The notes under the pieces: generated by a model
Told to the model about the DNA's origin: nothing
Databases searched by the model: none
Seen by the model: only the letters and a program-made list of their open reading frames with translations
In this document: one piece after another, positions 1 through 8,120 of the stretch
Numbering within the stretch: position 1 is the stretch's first letter
Layout: each line of letters starts with the position of its first letter
Origin: an uncultured Brevibacillus sp.
GTDB lineage: Bacteria; Bacillota; Bacilli; Brevibacillales; Brevibacillaceae
Direction: 5' to 3'
DNA length: 64,000 nucleotides
Assembly (NCBI RefSeq): GCF_947502445.1
Contig: NZ_CANMZW010000007.1
Span: 160,299-224,298 of the forward strand
Made by a program: the position numbers and the translations under genes

Positions 1-93
1 GAGTAAAAAAGGCAGTTTGTAAGTAAAAAACAATTGCATTTTTGAGCCGTTCTGCTAGAATAATCATCATTATAACTTGATAGATTCACCTAC

Positions 94-202
94 CTTATCT
101 AGAGAGGCGGAGGGACTGGCCCGATGAAGCCCGGCAACCACTGTACGTGTTACAGTAAGGTGCCAATTCCTGCAAAACCTGACCGGGGTTTTGACAGATG
201 AG
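94..202 (+). promoter_or_regulatory. SAM-I (S-box) riboswitch aptamer
   Basis: The conserved S-box core is plain: an AGAGAGGCGGAGGGACTGGC block, then GATGAAGCCCGGCAACC and GGTGCCAATTCC. Helix P1 can form between CTTATCT (94-100) and AGATGAG (196-202). The strand GAGGAAGAGG just after P1 can pair with the left arm of the following terminator, which is the usual antiterminator switch. In this family SAM binding favours termination, so the operon should be off when SAM is plentiful. It lies about 200 bases upstream of the BMP lipoprotein gene. Confidence 0.96.
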
Positions 203-224
203 GAAGAGGACGGCCTCAGATGCA

Positions 225-251
225 AACTCTTCCTCAGGGAAGAGTTTTTTT
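225..251 (+). terminator. Riboswitch-controlled intrinsic terminator
   Basis: A 9-bp stem AACTCTTCC/GGAAGAGTT is followed by a run of T. It is the expression platform of the upstream SAM-I aptamer, since its left arm is complementary to the region just after P1. Confidence 0.92.
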
Positions 252-407
252 GCTTTACAAGGATGAGGGGGAATTTGCGAACAATAAAATGAATTCAAAG
301 TGAAATATTCGTAACTACTATTGAAATTTTAGTCCAAAAGACGTACATTACGTATTGGAATAGAGAAAAACGATTGAAATGGATAAATAGGAGAGGGAGA
401 AGACACC

Positions 408-1436
408 ATGAAAAAGTTGTTATTGGCTTTGACCACATTTGCGGTATTGGCAGCAGGCTGCTCGGCAGGGGGAAATGCACCCGCAGATAAACCAGAAGGA
501 CAGGCAGCAGGACAAGAGGGTGCAGCGAAAAAGCGAATTGCACTGATCCTGCCAGAAAAAATCGGGGTAAACCCTTTCTTCCAACAAATGGATGAGGGCG
601 CGAAAAAAGCTGGACAAGAGTTCGGTGCAGAAGTGAAAAGCATCGAGTCCACTGACCATGGCGCGATTGAAGAAAACCTGCGTGTAGCTGTAGCAGAAAA
701 TTATGATTTGATCATCACTTCTTCTTTTGAAGCAGAGGATGCACTGAAAAAAGTAGCAGCAGAAAATCCTGATCGCAGCTTTGCGATTATCGATACAGTA
801 GTAGATTTGCCAAACGTTCGCAGTGTAACGTTCCGTGAGCAGGAAGCAGCATACCTGGTGGGTGCAGCTGCAGGTCTGGCTACCAAGACAAACAAAGTTG
901 GTATGGTCGTAGCAATGGATATTCCGCTTTTGAAAAAATGGACAGGCGGCTTCCAGGAAGGGATGAAAGCGACAAATCCTAACGCAGAATTCCTCGTGAA
1001 CTATGTAGGCAGCTTCTCTGACCCGGCAAAAGCAAAAGAAATGGCGCTCCTGCAAGCTTCTAAAGGCGCTGACTTTATCAACGGAGCAGCAGCAGTAGGC
1101 GACCTGGGCGTTTTCGAAGCAGCGAAGGAAAAAGGCTTCTATACAGCAGGACAAGACGTTGACCGCACGACAATCGACCCTGAGCACATCGTGTTGTCTC
1201 AGCTAAAAGGTACAGACGCAGCAGCGTATGAAACAGTGAAGGCGTTTGTTGAAGGCTCCCTGAAGCCAGGTGTAGTAACGTATGGCTTGAAAGAAAAAGG
1301 TGTGGGCGTGACGTACGTAACACATGAGAGCAAAACTCCACTGAACGCGTTTATCGGTCAGGAAGTAATCGACAAAGTAAAAGCGATCAACGATGAGATT
1401 GTAGCTGGAACACGCAAAGTTCCAGACACGTTCTAA
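408..1436 (+). CDS. BMP-family nucleoside-binding lipoprotein
   Basis: Extracellular substrate-binding lipoprotein of a BMP/PnrA-like (YufN/NupN type) ABC importer; the family binds purine or pyrimidine nucleosides. The 342-residue protein starts with a lipoprotein signal (lipobox LAAGC near residue 18), then a Gly/Ala/Gln-rich linker and the periplasmic-binding fold with family segments such as ITSSFEAEDAL and GAAAGLATKTNKVG. The start has a good GGAGAGGGAGAAG site. It is the first gene after the SAM riboswitch and is followed by an ATPase and two permeases. An intercistronic hairpin downstream may raise its level over the rest of the operon. The ligand is not proven; the SAM switch makes methylthioadenosine or a related nucleoside attractive, as inference only. 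Confidence 0.9.
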   Translation: MKKLLLALTTFAVLAAGCSAGGNAPADKPEGQAAGQEGAAKKRIALILPEKIGVNPFFQQMDEGAKKAGQEFGAEVKSIESTDHGAIEENLRVAVAENYDLIITSSFEAEDALKKVAAENPDRSFAIIDTVVDLPNVRSVTFREQEAAYLVGAAAGLATKTNKVGMVVAMDIPLLKKWTGGFQEGMKATNPNAEFLVNYVGSFSDPAKAKEMALLQASKGADFINGAAAVGDLGVFEAAKEKGFYTAGQDVDRTTIDPEHIVLSQLKGTDAAAYETVKAFVEGSLKPGVVTYGLKEKGVGVTYVTHESKTPLNAFIGQEVIDKVKAINDEIVAGTRKVPDTF

Positions 1437-1459
1437 GAGAATACACACAGTGCATTGAT

Positions 1460-1489
1460 GTGACCGACTACAGCTGTGTAGTCGGTCAC
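1460..1489 (+). other. Intercistronic mRNA hairpin
   Basis: A perfect 13-bp inverted repeat (GTGACCGACTACA, loop GCTG) lies between the binding-protein and ATPase genes without a T-run. Such hairpins often protect the upstream message from 3' decay, giving more binding protein than transporter. That role is inferred from position. Confidence 0.7.
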
Positions 1490-1543
1490 GATTGTGTTAG
1501 AGGGAGTTCATAGGCGGCAGCACAGGAAAAAGGAGGAGTGGGA

Positions 1544-3073
1544 ATGGCCTATCGTCTGGAAATGAGGGACATGACCAAGAAATACGGAAATTTTATTGCC
1601 AACGACAAGGTGTCTTTCTCACTGGCTGCTGGCGAAGTACATGCAATCGTTGGTGAAAATGGAGCGGGCAAAACGACGCTGATGCGGATGCTGTACGGCA
1701 TGGAGCAGCCAACCTCAGGCGATATCGTACTAGGCGACAAAAAGGTTACTTTCCGCGGCCCAGAAGATGCTATCCAGAGCGGAATCGGAATGGTTCATCA
1801 GCACTTCATGCTGTTTGGAGAGTTCACTGTCACCGAAAACATTGTAATCGGATACGAGCCGAAGCAGGCGGGCTTTTTCAAAAGAAAAGAGGCAGTGGAA
1901 AAAGTACGTTTACTGAGCGAGCAGTACAGGATTCCGATCGATGCACAGGCACAGGTGTCGAGCTGTTCCATCGGTGAGCAGCAACGGGTAGAAATTCTCA
2001 AGGTTTTGTATCAGGGAGCGGACATCATCGTCTTGGATGAGCCTACCGCAGTATTGACACCGCTAGAGGTTCGCGAGCTGCTGCAAACGATTCGCAATCT
2101 GGCGCAGAGTGGGAAAAGCGTCATTTTGATCACGCACAAGCTCCAGGAAGTGATGGAGGTAGCTGATCGCATCACTGTTCTCAGAGGCGGAAAAGTGACA
2201 GGAACGGTTTCTCGAGAGGAAACGAATGTAGATGATTTGGCAAGGCTCATGGTCGGACGGGAATTACAGGAGCTGAGCGAGCGTGTCGCCCTGGAGCGTG
2301 GTCCATTGCTACAGGTAGAAAATCTGACTGTTCGGGAAAAGCAAACCTTGCTGGATCAAGTCAGCTTTACCGTCCATCACGGAGAAATTGTCGGCATTGC
2401 TGGTGTTTCCGGGAATGGCCAGTCGGAGCTGCTGCAAGCGCTGAGCGGTCTTCGGACGGCAGGGGAAGGAAGCATCAGGCTCGGTGGCAAGGATGTTACC
2501 AATCAATCGGTTGCGACGATACGCCGTACAGGCTTGGCGCATATTCCCGAAGACCGTTACATGTGGGGCACAGCAAAGCTCGAAAGTGTAGAAGAAAATG
2601 CATTGATGGGCTATCAGCGAAAGCCGGAATACTACCGCCGAGGAATCGTGAAGCGCGAGGCTTTCCGTCAGGTGGTCCGTGGCTGGGTCGAGCGGTTTGC
2701 GATTAAAACAGGCTCCAGACAATTGCAGGAGCTTGCGGGGAATCTTTCCGGGGGGAACCTGCAAAAATTGATCGTGGCTCGGGAGCTGGGACAGGAAACG
2801 CCATTTTTGATTGCAGCAGAGCCTACTCGGGGTGTTGATATCGGAGCGATGGAGTATATCCATCAGGCACTGATCGAAAAACGCAATCAAGGAGACGGGA
2901 TTTTGCTCGTGTCCTCCGAGCTGTCCGAGATTCTCGCTTTATCTGATCGAATTCTAGTGATGTATAAAGGTAAGATTGCTGGTGAGCTAGCACGTTCGGA
3001 AGCAACAGAAGAAAAAATCAGCGTGTTGATGGCAGGAGGAAGCGTTCATGGCAGCAGTCAAAGAGCTAGGTAA
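1544..3073 (+). CDS. Nucleoside ABC importer, duplicated ATPase
   Basis: Cytoplasmic ATPase of the BMP-type importer, about 509 residues with two ABC modules in tandem (YufO/NupO, RbsA-like layout). Module one has Walker A GENGAGKTT, signature SSCSIGEQQR and Walker B IIVLDEPTAVL. Module two has a Walker A-like GVSGNGQSE lacking the usual Lys, signature NLSGGNLQK and an AAEPTRGVD Walker B, as is common in these two-module proteins. The ATG at 1544 is preferred over the in-frame GTG at 1538 because AAGGAGG lies 7 bases before it. The 3' end overlaps the next permease gene by 26 bases, so the two are probably translationally coupled. Confidence 0.93.
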   Translation: MAYRLEMRDMTKKYGNFIANDKVSFSLAAGEVHAIVGENGAGKTTLMRMLYGMEQPTSGDIVLGDKKVTFRGPEDAIQSGIGMVHQHFMLFGEFTVTENIVIGYEPKQAGFFKRKEAVEKVRLLSEQYRIPIDAQAQVSSCSIGEQQRVEILKVLYQGADIIVLDEPTAVLTPLEVRELLQTIRNLAQSGKSVILITHKLQEVMEVADRITVLRGGKVTGTVSREETNVDDLARLMVGRELQELSERVALERGPLLQVENLTVREKQTLLDQVSFTVHHGEIVGIAGVSGNGQSELLQALSGLRTAGEGSIRLGGKDVTNQSVATIRRTGLAHIPEDRYMWGTAKLESVEENALMGYQRKPEYYRRGIVKREAFRQVVRGWVERFAIKTGSRQLQELAGNLSGGNLQKLIVARELGQETPFLIAAEPTRGVDIGAMEYIHQALIEKRNQGDGILLVSSELSEILALSDRILVMYKGKIAGELARSEATEEKISVLMAGGSVHGSSQRAR

Positions 3074-4118
3074 GTCGCTGGTTCAGCCCTTGTTGGCGGT
3101 AGTGATCGGCCTGTTGACCGGGGCGCTCGTTATCGCTGCAGTGGGTGAATCGATTGTTGGTACCTATCAGGAGATGTGGAAAGGAGCTTTTGGGAGCTTT
3201 TACTTCTTCACATCCACCTTGGCCAGGGCAACACCCATCATGTTAATTGCGCTTGGTCTTTCACTGGCTTTTCGCGCAGGGGTGTTCAACCTGGGGGCAG
3301 AAGGTCAGATGGTGCTCGGAGCGATCAGTGCTACGCTGGTTGCCGTTTATTTGCCAGCACCAGGCATGATCAAGCTGGTAGCAGCTATCCTAACAGGTAT
3401 GGCTGTAGGTGGTTTTTGGGCACTGATCCCGGGCTTTATGGAAGCGAGATTTCGCATTCCGCTTCTCATTTCCACGCTTTTGTTCAACTATATCGCGGTA
3501 TTGTTTGCGAGCTATCTCGTGACCGAACCATTTCGTGACCGGACTGGCTCTGCTGCTTTGTCACAGACAGTGATGCTGGATAAAAGTGTTTGGCTGCCCA
3601 AGCTGTTCGCGGGCATGAGTGTACACGCTGGCTTCATCCTTGCCATCATCGCTGCACTCGTACTGTTTTGGGTCATCCGTTATACACCGTTTGGCTATGA
3701 AGTGAAAATGCTCGGTCAAAATCCACTGTTTGCCCAGTATGGCGGAATCAATAGGATCAAGGTCATGCTGACGGGCATGTTTGCAAGCGGCGGCTTGGCA
3801 GGTCTGGCAGGAACTGTTGAGGTGTTGGGCGCTCATTATCGCTTTGTGGATGGTGCCTTAACAGTTCCCAACTTTGCCTGGACAGGCTTGATGGCTACCT
3901 TGCTCGCAAACTCCAATCCGATCGGGATCATTATTACCTCGATTTTGCTTGCTGCCTTCCAAACAGGGGCAATGGGTGTAGAACGCAATACAGATGTGCC
4001 ATTGGAGCTGGCTAGTGTGATTCAAGCCGTGCTAATTCTGTTCATCTCGGCAAAATTCAGCTACGACTGGTGGAAAAAGCGGAAGACAAAAGGGGGAGAA
4101 TCGCATGGAGCTGCTTGA
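3048..4118 (+). CDS. Nucleoside ABC importer permease 1
   Basis: Membrane permease of the BPD_transp_2 family (YufP/NupP-like), 356 residues with about nine or ten hydrophobic segments. It carries the family segment GVFNLGAEGQMVLGA near residue 80 and a conserved GQNP loop in the second half. The ATG is preceded by GCAGGAGGAAG. It starts inside the ATPase gene and ends 14 bases inside the next permease gene, so it belongs to one tightly coupled transport operon. The permease pair forms the membrane pore served by the double ATPase. Confidence 0.92.
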   Translation: MAAVKELGKSLVQPLLAVVIGLLTGALVIAAVGESIVGTYQEMWKGAFGSFYFFTSTLARATPIMLIALGLSLAFRAGVFNLGAEGQMVLGAISATLVAVYLPAPGMIKLVAAILTGMAVGGFWALIPGFMEARFRIPLLISTLLFNYIAVLFASYLVTEPFRDRTGSAALSQTVMLDKSVWLPKLFAGMSVHAGFILAIIAALVLFWVIRYTPFGYEVKMLGQNPLFAQYGGINRIKVMLTGMFASGGLAGLAGTVEVLGAHYRFVDGALTVPNFAWTGLMATLLANSNPIGIIITSILLAAFQTGAMGVERNTDVPLELASVIQAVLILFISAKFSYDWWKKRKTKGGESHGAA

Positions 4119-5016
4119 TTGGACCCTCGTCAGTTCTACCATTCGGATGGTAACACCGATACTGCTTGCTGCATTGGGCGGGGCGCTATGCGCACGCGTA
4201 GGTATTTTTAATGTAGGCTTGGAAGGGCTGATCCTCGTCGGTGCATTTTCGGCGATTGTCGGGAATCATTTTACCGGGAATCTCTTCCTCGCCATCTTGA
4301 TTGCCGCTCTTGCCAGTGTTCTCTTCTCCCTGTTATTTGCGTATATGACGATTCGCATGAAGGCCAATGAAATTGTGGTTGGTGTCGCGATTAACTTTCT
4401 GGCGCTCGGTCTGACGACGTTTGCCTTGCGGGCAGTATTTGGCGTAAAGGGAGCTTTTTATGACAAGGATATGGCTGGACTCCCACGACTGGACATCCCT
4501 GTGCTCAAAGATATTCCTGTCCTGGGTGACATTTTATCAGGACATTCGCCGCTGGTATACGTGGCTTTTATTGCGGCCATTTTGCTCTATGTATTCTTTT
4601 ATCGAACCGTGACGGGCTTTCGTGTGCTGGCAGTGGGTCTCAATCCGGTGGCGGCACGCAGTCTTGGCCTGAAAGTGACGGGCTTGCAGGTACTGGCTAT
4701 CGTCATGTGTGGAGCTTTGTGTGGTGTAGCGGGTGCCCAGCTTTCTCTCGGACAGGTGACCATGTTTTCAGAAGGCATGACTGCAGGTCGCGGCTTTATT
4801 GCACTCGTGGCAATGATGATGGGGCAGTCCCATCCACTGGGAATACTTGCGTCCAGCTTGCTGTTTGGCTTGATGGATGCTCTCAGTATTCGGCTCCAAG
4901 GCTTTTCGTTGCCAACTCAGATTACTTCGATGCTGCCATATGTGCTGACGATTTTGGCGATGTTCTTCTTAAAGGACAAAGGTCAGGGCAGCAGCAATCA
5001 ACAAAGCACCCGCTAA
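4105..5016 (+). CDS. Nucleoside ABC importer permease 2
   Basis: Second BPD_transp_2 permease (YufQ/NupQ-like), 303 residues and highly hydrophobic. The family segment RVGIFNVGLEGLILVGA near residue 31 mirrors the one in permease 1, and VGLNPVAARSLGL matches the coupling-loop region. The ribosome site AGGGGGAG precedes an ATG inside the previous gene. About 43 bases separate it from the molybdoenzyme gene, with no terminator seen, so transcription probably continues. Confidence 0.92.
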   Translation: MELLDWTLVSSTIRMVTPILLAALGGALCARVGIFNVGLEGLILVGAFSAIVGNHFTGNLFLAILIAALASVLFSLLFAYMTIRMKANEIVVGVAINFLALGLTTFALRAVFGVKGAFYDKDMAGLPRLDIPVLKDIPVLGDILSGHSPLVYVAFIAAILLYVFFYRTVTGFRVLAVGLNPVAARSLGLKVTGLQVLAIVMCGALCGVAGAQLSLGQVTMFSEGMTAGRGFIALVAMMMGQSHPLGILASSLLFGLMDALSIRLQGFSLPTQITSMLPYVLTILAMFFLKDKGQGSSNQQSTR

Positions 5017-5059
5017 TTTGCAAGCGAAAACGGACAGCAGGGATAGGGGGAAATGCGAT

Positions 5060-5722
5060 ATGAACAAGGCAGATCGAATAAAGAAAATGAAGATTCCGGC
5101 TGTCGATCCGGCACTTGCCAAAAGACTGCCGCCAGGACAGATTTTGACCGAGCGCTTTCCTATTTTGCACGAGGGAGACGTGCCGGTTTACGATATGAAG
5201 GCGTGGACCTTTCGTGTTTTCGGGGAAGTAGACAAGGAAGTCACACTCACCTATGAGCAGATCATGGACATGCCGCAGGTGACCGTGACGAGAGACATTC
5301 ACTGTGTCACACGCTGGTCCCGTTTTGACAATGCATTCACAGGTGTGCGATTCAGCGATTTCCTGCAAGCCATCGGGGTAACCCCCCAAGCGTCCTATGT
5401 CATGCTGCATGGTGACAACGACTATACAGCGAATGTACCGCTGGCTGATCTGGTGCGCGATGATGTGCTATTGGCGCATTCCTTTGACGGTGAGCCTTTG
5501 ACTGACAAGCATGGCTGGCCACTCAGACTGGTCGTGCCCCATCTTTACTTTTGGAAAAGCGTAAAGTGGCTGCGAGGCATCGAGTTCATGACGGAAAATA
5601 AACCCGGCTTCTGGGAGCAAAACGGCTTTCACCTGATCGCTGCCCCGTTCCGGGAAGAGCGGTTCTCTGGTGAAGCATTGCCTATCCCTGAGGATGAATG
5701 GGAGAAAAAGGAGTTTGATTAA
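5060..5722 (+). CDS. Sulfite-oxidase-fold molybdopterin oxidoreductase
   Basis: Cytoplasmic molybdoenzyme of the sulfite oxidase/MsrP/YuiH superfamily, about 220 residues. The DIHCVTRWSR segment carries the Cys expected to ligate molybdenum, and GWPLRLVVPHLYFWKSVKW is the typical cofactor and substrate-pocket stretch. There is no Tat or Sec signal and no heme or dimerisation domain, unlike MsrP or eukaryotic sulfite oxidase. The ATG at 5060 has GATAGGGGG before it; an upstream ATG at 5018 lacks a good site. It lies between the transporter and a nucleoside phosphorylase in a SAM-controlled operon. The substrate is unknown; a sulfur compound is plausible by family and regulation. Confidence 0.88.
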   Translation: MNKADRIKKMKIPAVDPALAKRLPPGQILTERFPILHEGDVPVYDMKAWTFRVFGEVDKEVTLTYEQIMDMPQVTVTRDIHCVTRWSRFDNAFTGVRFSDFLQAIGVTPQASYVMLHGDNDYTANVPLADLVRDDVLLAHSFDGEPLTDKHGWPLRLVVPHLYFWKSVKWLRGIEFMTENKPGFWEQNGFHLIAAPFREERFSGEALPIPEDEWEKKEFD

Positions 5723-5723
5723 G

Positions 5724-6446
5724 ATGTTGACGAATCTAAAGGTAGACCCGGCAGAGTTGCCAAAGCGCGTGATCGTATGTGGAGATCCGAAGCGTGCGGC
5801 ACTGATTTCCTCCAAGCTCGAAAATCAGCGGCAAATCGGGGAAAATCGCGAGTACCACAGCTATGCAGGAACATGGAAGGGCGTAGAGGTAGCAGTTGTT
5901 AGCCATGGTGTCGGTTCGCCGGGTGCAGCTGTTTGCTTCGAGGAGCTGGCTAAAGGCGGAGTAGAATACATCATTCGCGTAGGCACTGCAGGATCGTATC
6001 AACGCGAGATTGAGCCAGGCAGCCTCGTGATCAGCTCTGCGGCTGTACGTCAGGATGGGCTGACCAGTCAGCTCGTACCAGCCGGCTTCCCGGCAGTCGC
6101 TAACCGCCGCGTCGCTGATGCACTTGTCGAGGCAGCCAAAGCGGATGCTTCTGGCTTGAATGTAGCAGAGGGTATTACCCTGACGCTGGATGTCTTCTAC
6201 AGCGGCGTAGTGGAATTCCCGCACAAGCTATACCAAAAAGCAGGCGTGCTGGCAGTGGAAATGGAAAACTCCGCCCTGTTTGTCATCGCTGCCTTGCGCG
6301 GAATGAAAGCAGGCTCGATTCTTGCAATCGACGGCTATGCTGACGCCGATCTGTTGGAGTCGTACAATCCTCACACAGATGCGATGGCAAAAGCGGTCGA
6401 AGCAGAAGCATTGATAGCTCTGGATGCAGTAGTGTCTGTTTCCTAG
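5724..6446 (+). CDS. Nucleoside phosphorylase (PNP/UDP family)
   Basis: Cytosolic enzyme of the PNP_UDP_1 family, about 240 residues, which splits nucleosides with phosphate into base and ribose-1-phosphate. The family marks are VIVCGDPKRA, SHGVGSPGAAV, IIRVGTAGSYQ and VLAVEMENSALF, the last containing the ribose-binding MEN. The closest style is uridine phosphorylase or DeoD. The start at 5724 has GGAGAAAAAGGAG 10 bases upstream and the gene begins 2 bases after the molybdoenzyme stop. It presumably acts on the nucleoside brought in by the upstream transporter. The base preference cannot be told from sequence alone. Confidence 0.9.
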   Translation: MLTNLKVDPAELPKRVIVCGDPKRAALISSKLENQRQIGENREYHSYAGTWKGVEVAVVSHGVGSPGAAVCFEELAKGGVEYIIRVGTAGSYQREIEPGSLVISSAAVRQDGLTSQLVPAGFPAVANRRVADALVEAAKADASGLNVAEGITLTLDVFYSGVVEFPHKLYQKAGVLAVEMENSALFVIAALRGMKAGSILAIDGYADADLLESYNPHTDAMAKAVEAEALIALDAVVSVS

Positions 6447-6469
6447 TAAAATTGAATCGAACAACGAAT

Positions 6470-6501
6470 ACCGAGGACTCTGGTAGTCTTCGGTGTTTTT
6501 T
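6470..6501 (+). terminator. Intrinsic terminator of nucleoside operon
   Basis: Stem ACCGAGGACT/AGTCTTCGGT (one G-U pair) followed by GTTTTTT, 23 bases after the phosphorylase stop. It closes the SAM-controlled operon. Confidence 0.93.
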
Positions 6502-6600
6502 GTGTCGAGATCGTCTTGCCATTCCTTTACCATTGTTTTAATGTTCTACTTGTGAGTCTTTCAAATAATGATAATCCTACAAAAGGGAAATAGCTGGCCA

Positions 6601-6644
6601 GAGGAAAAAGGAGAAGAAGCCGGAGCTTCTTCTCCTTTTTCCTC
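6601..6644. repeat. Perfect 20-bp palindromic hairpin repeat
   Basis: The two arms are 20 of 20 complementary around a CGGA loop; the arms are purine-rich (GAGGAAAAAGGAG...). The flanks resemble those of the larger palindrome near 23.7-23.9 kb: AGCTNG before the left arm, and TCCTC followed by GCCC and CACCCG after the right arm. It probably belongs to a dispersed palindromic repeat family. It lies between operons in the same direction and might also act as a transcription barrier or RNA end. Confidence 0.75.
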
Positions 6645-6778
6645 TCCTCCACAATAGCCCGCACCCGCGCCCCCTTACACGATCTTTGCCCTTTTTTAAC
6701 AATCGCTTTATGTTCCCTTAACGCTTCTGCAGTACCATTCTAACTAACAAGTGAAAAAATCCTTCGGTTGGAGCCATG
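6645..6778. other. Intergenic region upstream of glpP leader
   Basis: This stretch, between the palindrome and the glpP leader hairpin, must hold the promoter for the glpP-ugp operon. I see no convincing -35/-10 pair. It begins with a C-rich run (CCCGCACCCGCGCCCCC) shared in outline with the repeat near 23.93 kb. No open reading frame here looks coding. Confidence 0.4.
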
Positions 6779-6781
6779 GAG

Positions 6782-6851
6782 AAACCCCCGACAGCCTTTC
6801 CAAACACTTTCCTCGAAAGTTCTTTGGCATTGTCATGTCGCTGGGTTTTTT
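6782..6851 (+). terminator. Leader terminator of glpP-ugp operon
   Basis: AAACCCCCGACA (6782-6793) pairs with TGTCGCTGGGTTT (6836-6848), with inner helices GCC/GGC and CTTTC/GAAAG, followed by a T-run. It sits only 28 bases before the glpP start, so it is a leader attenuator, not an end-of-gene terminator. Because glpP encodes a leader-binding antiterminator, control of this hairpin by GlpP with glycerol-3-phosphate is likely but inferred. Confidence 0.75.
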
Positions 6852-6878
6852 GTTTTGGACATAAGGAGGCGAATCCGA

Positions 6879-7457
6879 ATGAATCAGGCAGAATTCAGAG
6901 CCAGACTAGCACAGACAAAGCTCATCGCTTCCGTGAAGGAGGCGAAGCATCTGGAAAAAACAGCTGAAGCCAATTTGAGCGCAGCCGTGCTTTCCATCGG
7001 CAACATTGGCGTCATCAAAGGCTACGTGGACTTTTTCAAAAGCAGAGAAATTCCTGTTTTTCTACATCTCGAAAGAATTGGCGGAATCAGCTATGACCGG
7101 GAAGGGATTGCTTTTCTCGCACATTATGTGAAGCCAGATGGCATCGTGACCACGCGCAACACACTGGTGAAGCTGGCGAAAAAGCAGGGCCTATTAACCA
7201 TTCAGCGTTTGTTTTTGGTAGATAGCGATTCACTGAAGTCGGGGCTTCAATCCATACAGGATACGCAGCCAGATGCAGTAGAGCTGATGCCTGCTTTGTT
7301 GCCAGAGTATATCGAAGAATTCAGAAGCATGATTGATACTCCCATTATCGCCGGAGGCTTACTTCGCAAGCGGGAACAGATGGAAGTAGTGCTACAGCAT
7401 AGCGACCGCAGTATCGGTCGGAAGTCCCTCATTGTGGAAGGAGAGTTTCATAAATGA
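6879..7457 (+). CDS. glpP: Glycerol-3-phosphate-responsive antiterminator GlpP
   Basis: Cytosolic RNA-binding regulator, 192 residues, the full family length. In Bacillus, GlpP bound to glycerol-3-phosphate lets RNA polymerase pass leader terminators of glycerol genes. Family segments are SVKEAKHLEKTAEANLSA, FLHLERIGGISYDREGI, DGIVTTRNTLVKLAKKQGL and TPIIAGGLL, all from its TIM-barrel-like fold. The ATG at 6879 has AAGGAGG 10 bases upstream. It is the first gene of a run with a HAD phosphatase and ugpCAEBQ, and overlaps the next gene by 4 bases (ATGA). Its placement suggests that it controls this operon through the upstream leader hairpin. Confidence 0.93.
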   Translation: MNQAEFRARLAQTKLIASVKEAKHLEKTAEANLSAAVLSIGNIGVIKGYVDFFKSREIPVFLHLERIGGISYDREGIAFLAHYVKPDGIVTTRNTLVKLAKKQGLLTIQRLFLVDSDSLKSGLQSIQDTQPDAVELMPALLPEYIEEFRSMIDTPIIAGGLLRKREQMEVVLQHSDRSIGRKSLIVEGEFHK

Positions 7458-8116
7458 TTACAGCGTTGTTATTTGATCTGGATGGTACCTTGCTGGACAG
7501 CCGGGATGCTGTCATTGATGCAGTAGCGTTTACGGCTAACGAATATGCACCGGGACTTTTCAGCAGAGAAGAGCTCGTAGCGCGTTTTGGCGAGTCTTTT
7601 GATGATTTCCTCGCAGCGGTAGCAGTGGCGGCTGGTCTTCCTGACAAAAGTGAAGTGCTGCAAAAATACTTCGCTTTTGTTCGCCAAAATCATGCCCAGC
7701 ATGTACGTCTTTTCCCATACGTGCGGGAGGGCCTGGAAAAGCTGAGAGACGCGGGATACGTACTGGCGATTGTAACCAACAAGCAACGCGAATTTGCTGT
7801 CGCCGGATTGGAAATGGCGGAGATTGACCATTTGTTTGATGTGATTGTGTCTGTGGATGACGTATCGAGAGGAAAACCATCTGCTGAGCCGATCCAGAAA
7901 GCATTGGAGGAGCTAGGCAAACTGCCGACGGAAGCCATGATGATCGGTGACAGCCGATATGATGTGCTGGCTGCTGTAGGTGCCGGGGTTCAAGCGGTTG
8001 TTTTGGAATGGTACGGAAAAGAAGAATGGTCGTACGCAGTACCGGATTTTACGTACCCGAACTTTCAGGCGTTCGTCACTGAAATGCTGGCAGTAAAAAC
8101 AGAGGGAGGGAGATAA
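7454..8116 (+). CDS. HAD-family phosphatase
   Basis: Cytosolic HAD hydrolase of the phosphoglycolate phosphatase/PpaX-like group, 220 residues. Motif I is DLDGTLLDS at the N-terminus with the nucleophile Asp, motif II is the IVTNKQ region, motif III Lys lies in GKPSAEP, and motif IV is MIGDSRYD. A helical cap lies between motifs I and II. Start and stop overlaps link it to glpP (4 bases before), and ugpC starts 5 bases after its stop. The context makes a phosphorylated glycerol compound a reasonable substrate, but that is inference. Confidence 0.9.
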   Translation: MITALLFDLDGTLLDSRDAVIDAVAFTANEYAPGLFSREELVARFGESFDDFLAAVAVAAGLPDKSEVLQKYFAFVRQNHAQHVRLFPYVREGLEKLRDAGYVLAIVTNKQREFAVAGLEMAEIDHLFDVIVSVDDVSRGKPSAEPIQKALEELGKLPTEAMMIGDSRYDVLAAVGAGVQAVVLEWYGKEEWSYAVPDFTYPNFQAFVTEMLAVKTEGGR

Positions 8117-8120
8117 AAGG

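Noticed and set aside
2309..2890. 193-codon minus-strand frame inside the ABC ATPase gene
   Set aside because: It is antisense to clear ABC motifs and shows no recognisable protein features.
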